Shown: positions 1 through 8,467 of the stretch, piece after piece
How positions within the stretch are numbered: the first letter of the stretch is position 1
Layout: every line of letters begins with the position of its first letter
Assembly (NCBI GenBank): GCA_040401695.1
Contig: JBBANY010000001.1
Coordinates: 1 to 60,381, forward strand
DNA length: 60,381 bases
Reading direction: 5' to 3'
From: F1-20-MAGs119 sp040401695
GTDB lineage: Bacteria; Actinomycetota; Acidimicrobiia; Acidimicrobiales; Ilumatobacteraceae
Program-made: the position numbers and the translations under genes
The notes under the pieces: generated by a model
Databases searched by the model: none
What the model was told of the DNA's origin: nothing
What the model saw: only the letters and a program-made list of their open reading frames with translations

Positions 1-2
1 CC

Positions 3-452
3 AACGCAACCCTCATCGGATTCAACGTGCGTCCTGACCGTAAGGCCCGTGATCTCGCGGAAGCCGAAAAGGTCGAGATTCGAACCTACGAAATCATCTA
101 CAAACTGCTCGAGGACATCGAGCGGGCGATGGTGGGCATGCTCGCCCCCGAGTTCGAGGAAGTGGTCACCGGCGAAGCCGAGGTCCGCGAAATCTTCCGC
201 GTGCCGAAGATCGGCGCCATCGCGGGTTGCTATGTGCGCAGCGGTGTCGTCACGCGCGGCACGAAGGTGCGATTCCTGCGTGACGGCGTCATCATCTGGA
301 AGGGATCGATCAGCTCGCTGCGTCGTTTCAAGGACGACGCCCGCGAGGTGCGCGAAGGCTTCGAGTGCGGTATCGGCCTCTCCGACTTCCAGGACCTGAA
401 GCCCGGGGACCTCATCGAAACATTCGAGGAGAAGGAAGTGGCACGTGACTGA
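3..452 (+). CDS. infB: Translation initiation factor IF-2, C-terminal fragment
   Basis: This is the 3' end of infB; the gene begins outside the window. IF-2 is the GTPase that brings initiator tRNA to the 30S subunit. About 149 residues are visible. They cover the end of domain III and the C-terminal beta-barrel domain that binds fMet-tRNA, with family-typical segments EVREIFRVPKIGAIAGCYV, GVVTRGTKVRFLRDG and the closing DLKPGDLIETFEEKEVARD. The frame is open from the first bases. The TGA at 450-452 overlaps the GTG of the next gene by 8 bp, so the two are probably co-transcribed. rbfA, the usual neighbour, does not follow. Identification is secure. Confidence 0.95.
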   Translation, partial: NATLIGFNVRPDRKARDLAEAEKVEIRTYEIIYKLLEDIERAMVGMLAPEFEEVVTGEAEVREIFRVPKIGAIAGCYVRSGVVTRGTKVRFLRDGVIIWKGSISSLRRFKDDAREVREGFECGIGLSDFQDLKPGDLIETFEEKEVARD

Positions 453-1083
453 TCTCGAGTTCTTCTTCGATCCCGTGTGCCCCTGGGCGTGGATCACCTC
501 GCGTTGGGTCGACGAAGTCGCCAAGCAACGCAGTTACGACGTCACGTGGCGCTTCATTTCGTTGCGGATGATCAACGAGGAAATTGGCTACGGGCCCGAC
601 AGCGAGCCCTGGCGTGAGGCGCATGCGGCCGGCAGCCGCGTGTTGCGCGCCGCGGCCTATGCCCGCGAGAAGGCGGGGAACGAGGCCGTCGCCGGCCTGT
701 ACACCGCCGTCGGCACCGCGCTCCACAAGAACGGCCAGCGCGAGGGATTCGTCGAGAACACGACGTACTACCTCGTCGACGTGTTGTCGCGTGCGGGCCT
801 CGACCCCGATTGGGCGAACGGCGCCGACAACGAAGACTTCGATGCAATCCTTCGTGAAGAGACCGACCTCGCGTTCTCCCGCACGGGCAAGGGTGTCGGT
901 ACGCCGATTCTCACCTTCAAGCCCGGCCAGTCGAACGAGGGCAGCTTCTTCGGGCCGGTCATCTCGCAGGCGCCACGCGGCGCCGAGGCGCTGAAGTTGT
1001 GGGATGCCGTGGAGACCCTGGCCACGACCTCGGGCTTGGCGGAGTTGAAGCGCTCGCTGCGTTCCGCACCGAAATTCGACTGA
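445..1083 (+). CDS. DsbA-family (Rv2466c-like) thioredoxin-fold oxidoreductase with CPWA site
   Basis: A 212-residue DsbA-type thioredoxin-fold protein. The N-terminal motif FFFDPVCPWAWITSRW and the ending ELKR..SAPKFD match the mycothiol-dependent nitroreductase/disulfide reductase family of mycobacterial Rv2466c. Members normally carry CPWC; here the second cysteine is Ala (C12, A15), leaving a single active-site thiol. A one-cysteine enzyme could still work by a monothiol mechanism with mycothiol, as some glutaredoxins do. The cis-Pro region is visible as VGTPILTF. The GTG start lies inside the end of infB, 8 bp before its stop. Function in thiol redox is inferred from family; the substrate is unknown. 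Confidence 0.8.
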   Translation: MTDLEFFFDPVCPWAWITSRWVDEVAKQRSYDVTWRFISLRMINEEIGYGPDSEPWREAHAAGSRVLRAAAYAREKAGNEAVAGLYTAVGTALHKNGQREGFVENTTYYLVDVLSRAGLDPDWANGADNEDFDAILREETDLAFSRTGKGVGTPILTFKPGQSNEGSFFGPVISQAPRGAEALKLWDAVETLATTSGLAELKRSLRSAPKFD

Positions 1084-1127
1084 GAAACAGCGCCGCCCAT
1101 TCGGCGTAGTGTCGTGGCGGAGGGGCC

Positions 1128-2588
1128 ATGACAGCGAGAGTCGACAACGAGTTCAACAGCCTTCTTCCCGAGGGCGACGTTCACCCGTACCGCACCGGTG
1201 CATGGCGTCCCCAGACGAAGGAATGGACGGCAACTGCGATGGCCGTCGAGGGCAAGATTCCCGACGACTTCGCCGGCACGTATCTGCGCAACACCGAGAA
1301 TCCGTTGGTCCCCGGTGTCGGGCGTTATCACCCCTTCGACGGCGACGGGATGATTCACTCGATCACCTTCGGTAACGGGGAAGCGACTTACCGCAACCGG
1401 TTCGTGCGCACGAAGGGCCTCGCGGCCGAGCTCGAGCACGGGGGCCCGCTGTGGGCGGGTCTTGCCGAGTCCCCGAAAAAGGCGTTGCGCAGTGACGGTT
1501 GGGGAGCGCGCACTCGAATGAAAGATGCGTCGTCGACCGATGTCGTCGTGCACCGGGGTATCGCGTTGTCGAGTTTCTACCAATGCGGCGATTTGTACCG
1601 GCTCGACCCGCGCACGCTCGACGACATGGGAACCGAATCCTGGAACGGTGCGTTCCCCGCCGAAGGTGTCTCTGCCCACACGAAGGTCGACGAGGCGACG
1701 GGGGAGTTGCTGTTCTTCAACTACTCGACGTCCGCTCCCTACATGCACTACGGGGTCGTGTCGGCACAGGGCGACCTCGTGCATTACGTCGACGTGCCGT
1801 TGCCGGGCCCGCGCCTGCCTCACGACATGTGCTTCACCGAGAACTTCGCGATCCTGAACGACTGCCCACTTTTCTGGGACGAAGATCTCCTGAAGAGAGA
1901 CGTCTATGCGAATCGATTCCACCGCGACATGCCGATGCGTCTCGGGGTGATTCCGCGCAGGGGTTCGTCGTCCGACATCAAGTGGTTCGAATGCGACGCA
2001 ACGTACGTGCTGCACTGGATCAACGCCTACGAAGACGGCGACGAAGTGGTGGTCGACGGCTACTTCCAGTACGACCCGTCACCCACGCTTCCACCCGATG
2101 CGACGATCGACGAGCGGCTCTTTCGGTACCTCGACCTCTATGCGATGCAGTCGCGGCCCTATCGCTGGCGGCTGAACATGCGCACGGGTGCGGTGAAAGA
2201 GGGCCCGCTCAGCGACACCATCACCGAGTTCGGCGTCATCAACGGTGCCGTCGCCGGCCGCCGACATGACACGACTTACTGCGTCATCCCGACGGAGGGA
2301 TGGTTCATGTTCGAAGGTTTGATCCGCCACGACGCTTCCACCGGCCGCGAGACGCGCTTCCATCTCCCCGAGGGTGAACACTGCAGCGAGGCTGTTTTTG
2401 CCCCGCGCATCGGTGCCACCGGCGAAGACGACGGCTACGTCATCACGTTCACCATTGACGTTTTGAACGACCGCAGCGACTGCGCGATTTTCGATGCGCG
2501 TGACATCGCCGCCGGCCCGGTTGCGAGGGTGCGCCTGCCCGAGCGGATCTGCAGCGGCACGCACGCCTGCTGGACGAACGCGGCCTGA
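1128..2588 (+). CDS. Carotenoid oxygenase (carotenoid cleavage dioxygenase family)
   Basis: A 486-residue member of the carotenoid oxygenase family: non-haem Fe(II) enzymes on a seven-bladed propeller that cleave carotenoids, apocarotenoids or stilbenes. The four iron-ligand histidines can be placed at H184 (SAHTKVD), H232 (LPHDMCFTEN), H296 (VLHWINAYE) and H479 (SGTHACW near the C-terminus). The family signature FDGDGMIHSITF is at about 70-81. ATG at 1128 follows a GGAGGGG ribosome site at 1117-1123. The gene ends one base before the stop of a convergent LLM oxidoreductase. No carotenoid synthesis genes are in the window, so the substrate is open. Retinal or another apocarotenoid product is possible. 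Confidence 0.88.
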   Translation: MTARVDNEFNSLLPEGDVHPYRTGAWRPQTKEWTATAMAVEGKIPDDFAGTYLRNTENPLVPGVGRYHPFDGDGMIHSITFGNGEATYRNRFVRTKGLAAELEHGGPLWAGLAESPKKALRSDGWGARTRMKDASSTDVVVHRGIALSSFYQCGDLYRLDPRTLDDMGTESWNGAFPAEGVSAHTKVDEATGELLFFNYSTSAPYMHYGVVSAQGDLVHYVDVPLPGPRLPHDMCFTENFAILNDCPLFWDEDLLKRDVYANRFHRDMPMRLGVIPRRGSSSDIKWFECDATYVLHWINAYEDGDEVVVDGYFQYDPSPTLPPDATIDERLFRYLDLYAMQSRPYRWRLNMRTGAVKEGPLSDTITEFGVINGAVAGRRHDTTYCVIPTEGWFMFEGLIRHDASTGRETRFHLPEGEHCSEAVFAPRIGATGEDDGYVITFTIDVLNDRSDCAIFDARDIAAGPVARVRLPERICSGTHACWTNAA

Positions 2589-2589
2589 G

Positions 2590-3606
2590 TCAGCTCTGCA
2601 GGTCGGAGATCACGCGGCGCCAGCGCTCGGGGTCGCTCTTGTATGGCGCGTAGAAGCTGATGCGCTGGATGACGTCGTCGTAGCGGCGCTTCAGTTCGGG
2701 TGCGACCTGTTCGGGTGATCCCACGACGGCGAACGTGTTGAGAATCTCGTCGTTGATCAGGTTGCCCATCTCGACCCATTGACCCTGCTTGGAGAGTGAG
2801 TTGAGTTCTTCTTGCAATCCACCCCAGCCATGGATGTCGAGAACGCCCTTGTACGCGGGCGTCGACCCATAGAAGGCGATCTGCTGGCGGGTGCCTGCCG
2901 CAGCCTGGTTCATTTCGTTCTCGTTGTTGCCGGTGACGATGAACGAAGGTCCGACGACTTCGAATCCTTCCATCGACTTGCCGGCCTTTGCGCGGCCGCG
3001 CTCGAGTGCGGGGAGAGTGACCTCGCGGAGGTACTTCTCGGTGGTGAAGCCGTGGCAGATGAATCCGTCGCACACCTCGCCTGCGACCTCGGTCATCAGT
3101 TCGCCGACACCCGCGAGGAAGATCTTCGGGGTCCCGAAACCGGCAAGGTCTGCGCGGTCGGGAGTGAAGAACGGCGTCATCAGCGTGTGGGTGTAGAAGT
3201 CGCCCCGGAAGTTGAGCGGTGTGCCGTTCTCCCACGTGTCCCAGATCGCGCGGATGGCCATGATCATCTCGCGCATGCGTGCGGCGGGGTGGCTCCATTC
3301 CATGCTGAATCGCTTGGTGATGTGCGGCTTGATCTGACTGCCGAGACCGAGAATGAAGCGACCCTTCGAGTACGACTGGAGGTCCCACCCGATGTTGGCG
3401 AGCGTCATCGGGTTGCGCGCGAACGCGACGGCAATCGACGTTCCGAGTTCCATGCGCTGCGTGTGTTCGGCAGCGAGCAGAAGGGGAAAGAACGGGTCGT
3501 GGTTCGTCTCCGCGGTCCATGCACCGCTGTAACCGGCTGCTTCTGCTTCTTTTGCCGATTCCGCCGACTTTGCGAGATCGAGCGCTACGCCACCGTCAAC
3601 CTTCAT
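2590..3606 (-). CDS. LLM-class F420-dependent oxidoreductase
   Basis: A 338-residue luciferase-like (TIM-barrel) oxidoreductase, resembling the actinobacterial subgroup of F420-dependent enzymes typified by MSMEG_2256. Family segments include AEAAGYSGAWTAETNHDPF at the N-terminus, TSIAVAFARNPMTLANIGWD, FILGLGSQIKPHI and GTPKIFLAGVGELM. The frame stays open well upstream, but ATG at 3606 is preceded by GAGGATGGG at suitable spacing and begins the conserved VDGGVALD segment, so I use it. The next gene downstream of the same orientation cannot be reached, since the carotenoid oxygenase converges on it. An SDR gene lies upstream on the same strand, 62 bp away. The substrate is unknown. Confidence 0.88.
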   Translation of the reverse strand: MKVDGGVALDLAKSAESAKEAEAAGYSGAWTAETNHDPFFPLLLAAEHTQRMELGTSIAVAFARNPMTLANIGWDLQSYSKGRFILGLGSQIKPHITKRFSMEWSHPAARMREMIMAIRAIWDTWENGTPLNFRGDFYTHTLMTPFFTPDRADLAGFGTPKIFLAGVGELMTEVAGEVCDGFICHGFTTEKYLREVTLPALERGRAKAGKSMEGFEVVGPSFIVTGNNENEMNQAAAGTRQQIAFYGSTPAYKGVLDIHGWGGLQEELNSLSKQGQWVEMGNLINDEILNTFAVVGSPEQVAPELKRRYDDVIQRISFYAPYKSDPERWRRVISDLQS

Positions 3607-3668
3607 GAACCCATCCTCGTTTCGTTCGCCTGATGCTGGGAATGGGCAAACTCTAGAGGGGCGTCGAA

Positions 3669-4475
3669 CTAGATGAGCAACCAGCCTCCGTCGACGGGCA
3701 GGGTCACGCCCGTGACGTACGACGAGGCTTCGCTGGCGAGGAAAAGCACCGCGTTGCCGATGTCGTCGGGCGTGCCGCGCCGGCCGAGTGGAATGTTCGC
3801 CGAGCGAATCTTGGTGATCGGGTTCATGAGGCCCGTGGGCTCGGTGTCCGAGGGCCACAGCGGCGGCAGTTCGCCCGTCTGCATCTTGCGCAGCGTTTCG
3901 ACCATGACCGCACCCGGTGCGATGTTGTTCACTCGGATGTAGTGCGGTGCCAGGTCGACAGCGAGTGACCGCGTGAACTGGATGACGGCGGCCTTCGCCG
4001 TGTCGTAGCCGGTGCCCATGCAGGGGAGTAGTCCGTCGACCGACGAGATGTTGACGATCGATCCGCCTTTGCCGGCGTCGACCATGCGACGGGCGGCGGC
4101 GCGACTCGCGTTGTAACACGTCGTGATGTTGTTGTCCATCGCCCGACGCCAGCTGTCGGGCGACTGCTTCAGGATCGGTCCGACGTCGAAGTAGCTGCCG
4201 GCGTTGTTGACCAGAACGTCGACCGTCGGACCCGTGGCGATGAGCGTGTTGGTCTGCGACTCATCGGTGAGATCGGCGACGACCGCCGTGCCGCCGATGT
4301 CCTTGGCGATTTCACCGAGGCCGTTGTCGCGGATGTCCGAGACGACGACGGTCGCGCCGGCTGCGGCAAGCGTTCGGGCGATGCCTTCACCGATGCTGCC
4401 CGTGCTCACCCCTGTCACAACGGCATGCTTGCCGTCGAGGCTCCAGAGCTTTTCGATGTGTGCGCGGTTCGTCAT
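3669..4475 (-). CDS. SDR-family NAD(P)-dependent oxidoreductase
   Basis: A 268-residue classical short-chain dehydrogenase/reductase. The cofactor-binding motif is TGVSTGSIGEG near residue 21, slightly unlike the usual TGxxxGIG. NNAG follows at about 91-94. The catalytic Ser and Tyr-x-x-x-Lys are in NISSVDG and GYDTAKAA. The C-terminal VTGVTLPVDGGW is typical. ATG at 4475 has a GAGGGGG ribosome site just upstream. It sits between the LLM oxidoreductase and a PAC2 protein on the same strand, with 26 bp separating it from PAC2. This could be one operon, but the substrate cannot be told from sequence. Confidence 0.9.
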   Translation of the reverse strand: MTNRAHIEKLWSLDGKHAVVTGVSTGSIGEGIARTLAAAGATVVVSDIRDNGLGEIAKDIGGTAVVADLTDESQTNTLIATGPTVDVLVNNAGSYFDVGPILKQSPDSWRRAMDNNITTCYNASRAAARRMVDAGKGGSIVNISSVDGLLPCMGTGYDTAKAAVIQFTRSLAVDLAPHYIRVNNIAPGAVMVETLRKMQTGELPPLWPSDTEPTGLMNPITKIRSANIPLGRRGTPDDIGNAVLFLASEASSYVTGVTLPVDGGWLLI

Positions 4476-4501
4476 GTGTCCCCCTCAGGTCGGAACACAA
4501 A

Positions 4502-5389
4502 CTACTTGTTGTCGCGACCCATCTCTTCGCGGAGGAACCGCTCGATCTCGGCGGCGATCGCGTCGCCGCTTGCGGGTGTGAGGCCCCGCGCATCAATCTG
4601 TCCCGACTTGACCGCTTCGTCGAACATGCGCTCGAGTTGGCGCACCATCTCGAGGTGTTCGGGATTGGCCGACACCAGTTGGTCGATGCGCTCGCGCTGC
4701 TGTTGTGTCTCGCCGACGAGTTCGCTGACATCGACAACCAGACCGGCCACCATTTGCACGGCCGACACGAGCGCCGCGGCAGCGGCGGGGTAGGAGAGCG
4801 CTGCAACGTAGTGGGGCACCTGGGCCCACAGGCTGAGAGCCGCGATGCCGTGTTCGGTGAGGCCATGTTCGAGAACCGCCGACATGCCGGCGGGAACATC
4901 GGCAGAGTTCTTGAGAAAGGGCACCTCGGCCAGGACATGTGGCGAGGGTGAATGGCACGACAGTTGCGGCGGACGGGTGTGGGGCGTGGCGAACGGGTAC
5001 GCACCGATGGCAAAGGCGCGCTCGACGCCATGACCGGTGCAGTAGTCGCACACCGTTTCGACGAAGAGTTCCCACGCGGTGTCGGGCTCGGGACCGGAAA
5101 GAATGAGGATGTCGCGGCCGTTCGCGTCGGCGCCGTGATGGATTTCCGGCACCGACCAGCGCAGGCGCGTGTTCAGTCCCTCGCGCAGTTCCATGATCGG
5201 CCGTCGCGCGCGGTAGTCGATGAAGGTGTCGGTGTCGAAAGTCGCGACGAGCTGCGCGTCGGTTGCTTTCTTCAGCGTCTCGATCGCGGCATTTCCCGCC
5301 CCCGAGGCGTCGATCCATCCCGACAGCATCGTGATGAGCACCGGCTTGTCGAGCACGGGACGCTCGCCGACGTGGTGAAGAGCCGGCAT
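4502..5389 (-). CDS. PAC2 family protein
   Basis: A 295-residue PAC2-family protein (proteasome assembly chaperone-like fold). Actinobacterial members are widespread and their role is not settled. Recognisable parts are LITMLSGWIDASGAGNAAIE, where the first strand and helix lie, FDTDTFIDYRARRP, and ERAFAIGAYPFATPHTRP, which corresponds to the central glycine/proline-rich segment. The C-terminal part is acidic and helical. Start and stop are interleaved with the upstream phosphotransferase: that gene's TGA and this ATG share one base, so the two are translationally coupled. The frame is open further upstream, but the coupled ATG at 5389 fits the family N-terminus. Confidence 0.85.
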   Translation of the reverse strand: MPALHHVGERPVLDKPVLITMLSGWIDASGAGNAAIETLKKATDAQLVATFDTDTFIDYRARRPIMELREGLNTRLRWSVPEIHHGADANGRDILILSGPEPDTAWELFVETVCDYCTGHGVERAFAIGAYPFATPHTRPPQLSCHSPSPHVLAEVPFLKNSADVPAGMSAVLEHGLTEHGIAALSLWAQVPHYVAALSYPAAAAALVSAVQMVAGLVVDVSELVGETQQQRERIDQLVSANPEHLEMVRQLERMFDEAVKSGQIDARGLTPASGDAIAAEIERFLREEMGRDNK

Positions 5390-6426
5390 CAGGCGAGTCT
5401 TTCGAGTGTTGCCTCGGCCTTGGCGGCCGCGGCCACGACCTGCTGGTTGAACGGTTCCAGTTCCTCGGAACTGCGCTCGCCGAGGGCGCCACCCAGATAG
5501 CGGGCGTACACCCCCTCGAGAATGCAGGCGAGTTTCCAAAAAGCGAACGCGACGTAGAAGTCGATGTTCGAAATGTCGCGTCCCGACACCTGCGCGTAAC
5601 GGGTTGCAAGATCGCGGCGGTCGTAGAAGCCCTCGAGAGCCGTCTGCGCTCCGGCCCATGCGCTCTCTTCGTCGCCAGGACCCGTCCAGTAGACCATCAG
5701 AAGACCGAGGTCTGCGAGGGGATCGCCGAGCGTGCAGATTTCCCAGTCGAGAACCGCAACCACGTTGCCGGCGTCGTCGACCATGCAGTTGTCGAGGCGG
5801 TAGTCGCCATGAACGATCGTCGCTGGACCCTGGTCGGGGATGCGCTTCATCAGTTCGTCGTGGACACGGTCGACGCCGGGAAGTTCGCGCGTCTTTTGCG
5901 CGTTCCATTGGCCGTACCACCGCTTCAACTGTCGGGCGATGTAGCCCTCGTGCTTGCCGAGCGTGTCGAGGCCAACCGCCGCAAGATCCACCGCGTGGAT
6001 CGCAGCCATCGTGTCGACGATCGACTCGCTTGCCCGCGTGCGTGCGGGGATCGTGAGAAGACGCGATGCGGTTTCGGTGTCGCGGATGACGTGGCCGTCG
6101 ACGAACGCCATCACGTAGAAGGGCGAGTCGTTGACAGCAGGGTCGTCACAAAAGCCGAGGGCGGGGGCAACCGGCACGTTCGACTTGCTGAGTGCCGAGA
6201 TGATGCGGTGTTCGCGGCCCATGTCGTGGGCGCTCGCGAGCACGTGACCGAGTGGAGGGCGTCGCAGCACGTACTTGTTTCCGTTGGCATCGACCACGCC
6301 GTAGGTGAGATTCGAGTGTCCGCCGGCGATGACCGTGAAGGAAAACGGAGCCTTGGCCCCGGCGATGTTCGCCTCGAGCCAGGGCAGCACCGCGGGGGAG
6401 AGTCCGGTGGGGAGTTCGTGGGACAT
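5389..6426 (-). CDS. Phosphotransferase family protein (APH/ACAD10-like kinase)
   Basis: A 345-residue protein of the aminoglycoside-phosphotransferase/choline-kinase fold, of the kind associated with acyl-CoA dehydrogenases (ACAD10/11 N-terminal domain-like). The Brenner-type catalytic motif is HGDYRLDN and the metal-binding motif is VLDWEICTLGDPLADLG. The N-terminal lobe has GGHSNLTYGV and KYVLRRPP. The ACAD10/11 kinase domains phosphorylate hydroxyacyl-CoA intermediates, so a role in acyl-CoA or lipid breakdown is more likely than antibiotic resistance; that is inferred. A TAGTTT box 9 nt upstream of ATG suggests a short or leaderless transcript. It is divergent from the thioredoxin-like gene. 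Confidence 0.88.
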   Translation of the reverse strand: MSHELPTGLSPAVLPWLEANIAGAKAPFSFTVIAGGHSNLTYGVVDANGNKYVLRRPPLGHVLASAHDMGREHRIISALSKSNVPVAPALGFCDDPAVNDSPFYVMAFVDGHVIRDTETASRLLTIPARTRASESIVDTMAAIHAVDLAAVGLDTLGKHEGYIARQLKRWYGQWNAQKTRELPGVDRVHDELMKRIPDQGPATIVHGDYRLDNCMVDDAGNVVAVLDWEICTLGDPLADLGLLMVYWTGPGDEESAWAGAQTALEGFYDRRDLATRYAQVSGRDISNIDFYVAFAFWKLACILEGVYARYLGGALGERSSEELEPFNQQVVAAAAKAEATLERLA

Positions 6427-6435
6427 GCGAGGAGA

Positions 6436-6465
6436 AAACTAGCCACGATTCCCTCCCGATAGCGT
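6436..6465. promoter_or_regulatory. Divergent promoter pair with near-start -10 boxes
   Basis: The 46-bp gap between the phosphotransferase and thioredoxin-like genes holds a minus-strand TAGTTT (6441-6436, 9 nt before the start at 6426) and a plus-strand TAGCGT (6460-6465, 7 nt before the start at 6473). Both fit the TANNNT -10 pattern placed for leaderless transcription. No Shine-Dalgarno sequence is visible for either gene. Inferred from pattern only. Confidence 0.5.
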
Positions 6466-6472
6466 TTCCTGC

Positions 6473-7177
6473 ATGTTCATCGATGTCACCGACGCCACTT
6501 TCCAGGCCGAGGTCATCGAGCGGTCCCGTACCACCCCCGTCATCGTCGACTTGTGGGCCGAGTGGTGTGGCCCGTGCAAGACCCTCGGTCCGATCCTCGA
6601 GAAGGTCGTCGACGCCACGCGTGGACAGGTCGTGTTGGCGAAGGTCGACGTCGATGCAAACCCACAGGTCGCGGCTGCGTTCCGTGTGCAGTCGATTCCC
6701 GCCGTGTACGCGATCGCGAACGGCCAGGTCGTCGACGCGTTCATGGGGGCAGAACCCGAACACGTGGTTGCCGAGTTCGTTGGGCGCCTGCTGCCGTCGG
6801 AGGAAAGCCAAACGGTGCGCAAACTCATCGACGCGGGTGACGAAGAAAGCCTGAAGGTCGCGTTGTCGATGGAGCCCGGCAACCATGACGCCGTCGTTGC
6901 CATGGCGCAGTTGCTGGTGAAAACCGACCGTGCACCCGAGGCGCTGCAGTTGCTCGCGCGTATTCCCGAAACCGATGACGTGCGTCGTGTCGCCGCCGCG
7001 GCCCGCTTGGCGGCCGACCCGGTCGACGACTTCGATGCGCAACTCACCGAACTGCTCGACCGCGTGAAGGCCGACGAGACCGCCCGTCAGAAGTTCCTCG
7101 ACATTCTCGCCACGATGGGACCCGACGACCCGCGTACCCCCAAGTACCGCAAGCAACTGACGGCTCGCCTCTTCTAG
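6473..7177 (+). CDS. Thioredoxin-TPR co-chaperone (CnoX/YbbN-like)
   Basis: A 234-residue protein with an N-terminal thioredoxin domain (about 1-110) and a C-terminal tetratricopeptide-like helical region (about 115-234), the layout of E. coli CnoX (YbbN). The active site is intact: WAEWCGPCKTLGP with C32 and C35. The cis-Pro is in VQSIPAVYAI. The C-terminal half has the typical KVALSMEPGNHDAVVAMAQL and ending in FLDILATMGPDDPRTPKYRK. CnoX proteins protect clients from over-oxidation and pass them to chaperonin or DnaK. Presence of the WCGPC pair suggests redox activity is retained. It is followed at 40 bp by comEA. Confidence 0.9.
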   Translation: MFIDVTDATFQAEVIERSRTTPVIVDLWAEWCGPCKTLGPILEKVVDATRGQVVLAKVDVDANPQVAAAFRVQSIPAVYAIANGQVVDAFMGAEPEHVVAEFVGRLLPSEESQTVRKLIDAGDEESLKVALSMEPGNHDAVVAMAQLLVKTDRAPEALQLLARIPETDDVRRVAAAARLAADPVDDFDAQLTELLDRVKADETARQKFLDILATMGPDDPRTPKYRKQLTARLF

Positions 7178-7217
7178 TTCTTGCCGTGGTTCACGGCACC
7201 GCGCACACACGAAGGGC

Positions 7218-7991
7218 ATGAGCCCGCAACCCTTCATCGAACGTTTACGCCAGCGCGCTTCTGCAGCTCTCGATTGGTACGGGCCCGCACGGGCGCTCGC
7301 CACTGCCGGATCGGTGGTCGTTGTGTGCATCGGTGCGTGGTGGCTGTTGCGCGCCCCGTCGCCTCCCCTCGAGGCGTCCTTGCCTTTCGCCGGTCAGGCG
7401 GGTGCCTCGTCCACGGCCCAGGCCGAAATCACAACCGCGACGCTCGCGCTGCCGGGAATGGCGTCCGAGGTGGTCGACATCACGGTGCATGTCATCGGTG
7501 CGGTGGTTGCACCGGGTGTCTACACGGTCGCCGCATCGAGCCGCGTGGTCGATGCAGTGGCCGCAGCCGGCGGCCCGACACCCCAAGCCGATCTCTCGTC
7601 TCTCAACATGGCGCTGCCGCTCGCCGACGCGGATCAGGTGTACGTGCCGCCCCGTTCGGTCGCCGCATCGCGTGTGCAACCGCCCAGGACCAGGGTGCGT
7701 CGTACGAACCCGACCGTTGTCACGGTGCCGCAGGCAATCGCCGCGGCGTCGAGTTCCTCCGCGCCGACCGCCACGGGTTCGTCGCCCGGGGCTTCGGGAA
7801 TGGTGAACGTCAATACCGCCGACGCGACGTTGCTCGAGTCACTGCCGGGGGTCGGTCCGTCGACGGCGAAGGCGATCATCGCCCACCGTCAGGCGAATGG
7901 CCCCTTCGCGAAACCCGAGGGCCTGCTCGAGGTGAAAGGAATCGGTGACGGCAAGTTCGCCGCGATGAAACAGTTCGTCACGGTGTCGTGA
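7218..7991 (+). CDS. comEA: ComEA-like DNA-binding competence protein
   Basis: A 257-residue membrane-anchored protein with the actinobacterial ComEA layout. A membrane segment lies near residues 31-47 (ATAGSVVVVCIGAWWLL). An SLBB domain follows, with ITVHVIGAVVAPGVYTV and SSRVVDAVAAAGGPTPQADL. After a Ser/Ala/Pro linker comes a C-terminal helix-hairpin-helix pair, VNVNTADATLLESLPGVG and LLEVKGIGDGKFAAM. ComEA binds incoming double-stranded DNA at the cell surface and passes it to ComEC. comEC is the next plus-strand gene, after a small gene on the other strand, which supports the assignment. Confidence 0.92.
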   Translation: MSPQPFIERLRQRASAALDWYGPARALATAGSVVVVCIGAWWLLRAPSPPLEASLPFAGQAGASSTAQAEITTATLALPGMASEVVDITVHVIGAVVAPGVYTVAASSRVVDAVAAAGGPTPQADLSSLNMALPLADADQVYVPPRSVAASRVQPPRTRVRRTNPTVVTVPQAIAAASSSSAPTATGSSPGASGMVNVNTADATLLESLPGVGPSTAKAIIAHRQANGPFAKPEGLLEVKGIGDGKFAAMKQFVTVS

Positions 7992-8020
7992 TCCGACGTG
8001 CTCTTCGGGTCGCGGAGAAA

Positions 8021-8467
8021 TCAGATCGCGCCGAGCGATCGCGCGGCGAAGACGAGACCAAGCACCACGCCCACCCACACGCCGCCTGCGTACACGACGA
8101 ATTCGGCGGCCCACTCTCGCCAGCCGGCGATGACCCGTTTGCGCACGCGTGCCGCCGACAGTTGACCGATCGTCCACCACAGCGCAGCCGACCCGACGAT
8201 TGCCAGACCCCAGCGCGCCGAACCGGTCACCGCGGGAACGCCAACGAGGGCGAGCAGCGGAACACCGAACGACACGATCAGGTAGCCGATCGCCCCGAGG
8301 AACGCACCGTCTGTGGCGAACAGGACGAGGGCGCCGAAAGCCGCGAGCCCCGCGCCGACTCCGACGCCCGCAAGCCCGCCTTGCCTGCCGAGTCGACGCT
8401 TCAGGTCGACGATTCCGCCCGGCACGATGCGTCGCCGACGCGACGGGGTTTCGGGCGTCGTTGACAT
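8021..8467 (-). CDS. Hypothetical small membrane protein
   Basis: A 148-residue protein with no family I recognise. It has a basic N-terminus rich in Arg (SRRRR, DLKRRLGRQ) and about four predicted hydrophobic segments: GLAGVGVGAGLAAFGALVLF, IGYLIVSFGVPLLALVGVPA, WGLAIVGSAALWWTIG and FVVYAGGVWVGVVLGLVFA. It sits between comEA and comEC on the opposite strand. ATG at 8467 has a TACGAT box 6 nt upstream (8479-8474), matching the leaderless pattern seen at other genes here, which supports this start. Its start codon overlaps the proposed comEC start on the other strand. Role unknown. Confidence 0.6.
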   Translation of the reverse strand: MSTTPETPSRRRRIVPGGIVDLKRRLGRQGGLAGVGVGAGLAAFGALVLFATDGAFLGAIGYLIVSFGVPLLALVGVPAVTGSARWGLAIVGSAALWWTIGQLSAARVRKRVIAGWREWAAEFVVYAGGVWVGVVLGLVFAARSLGAI

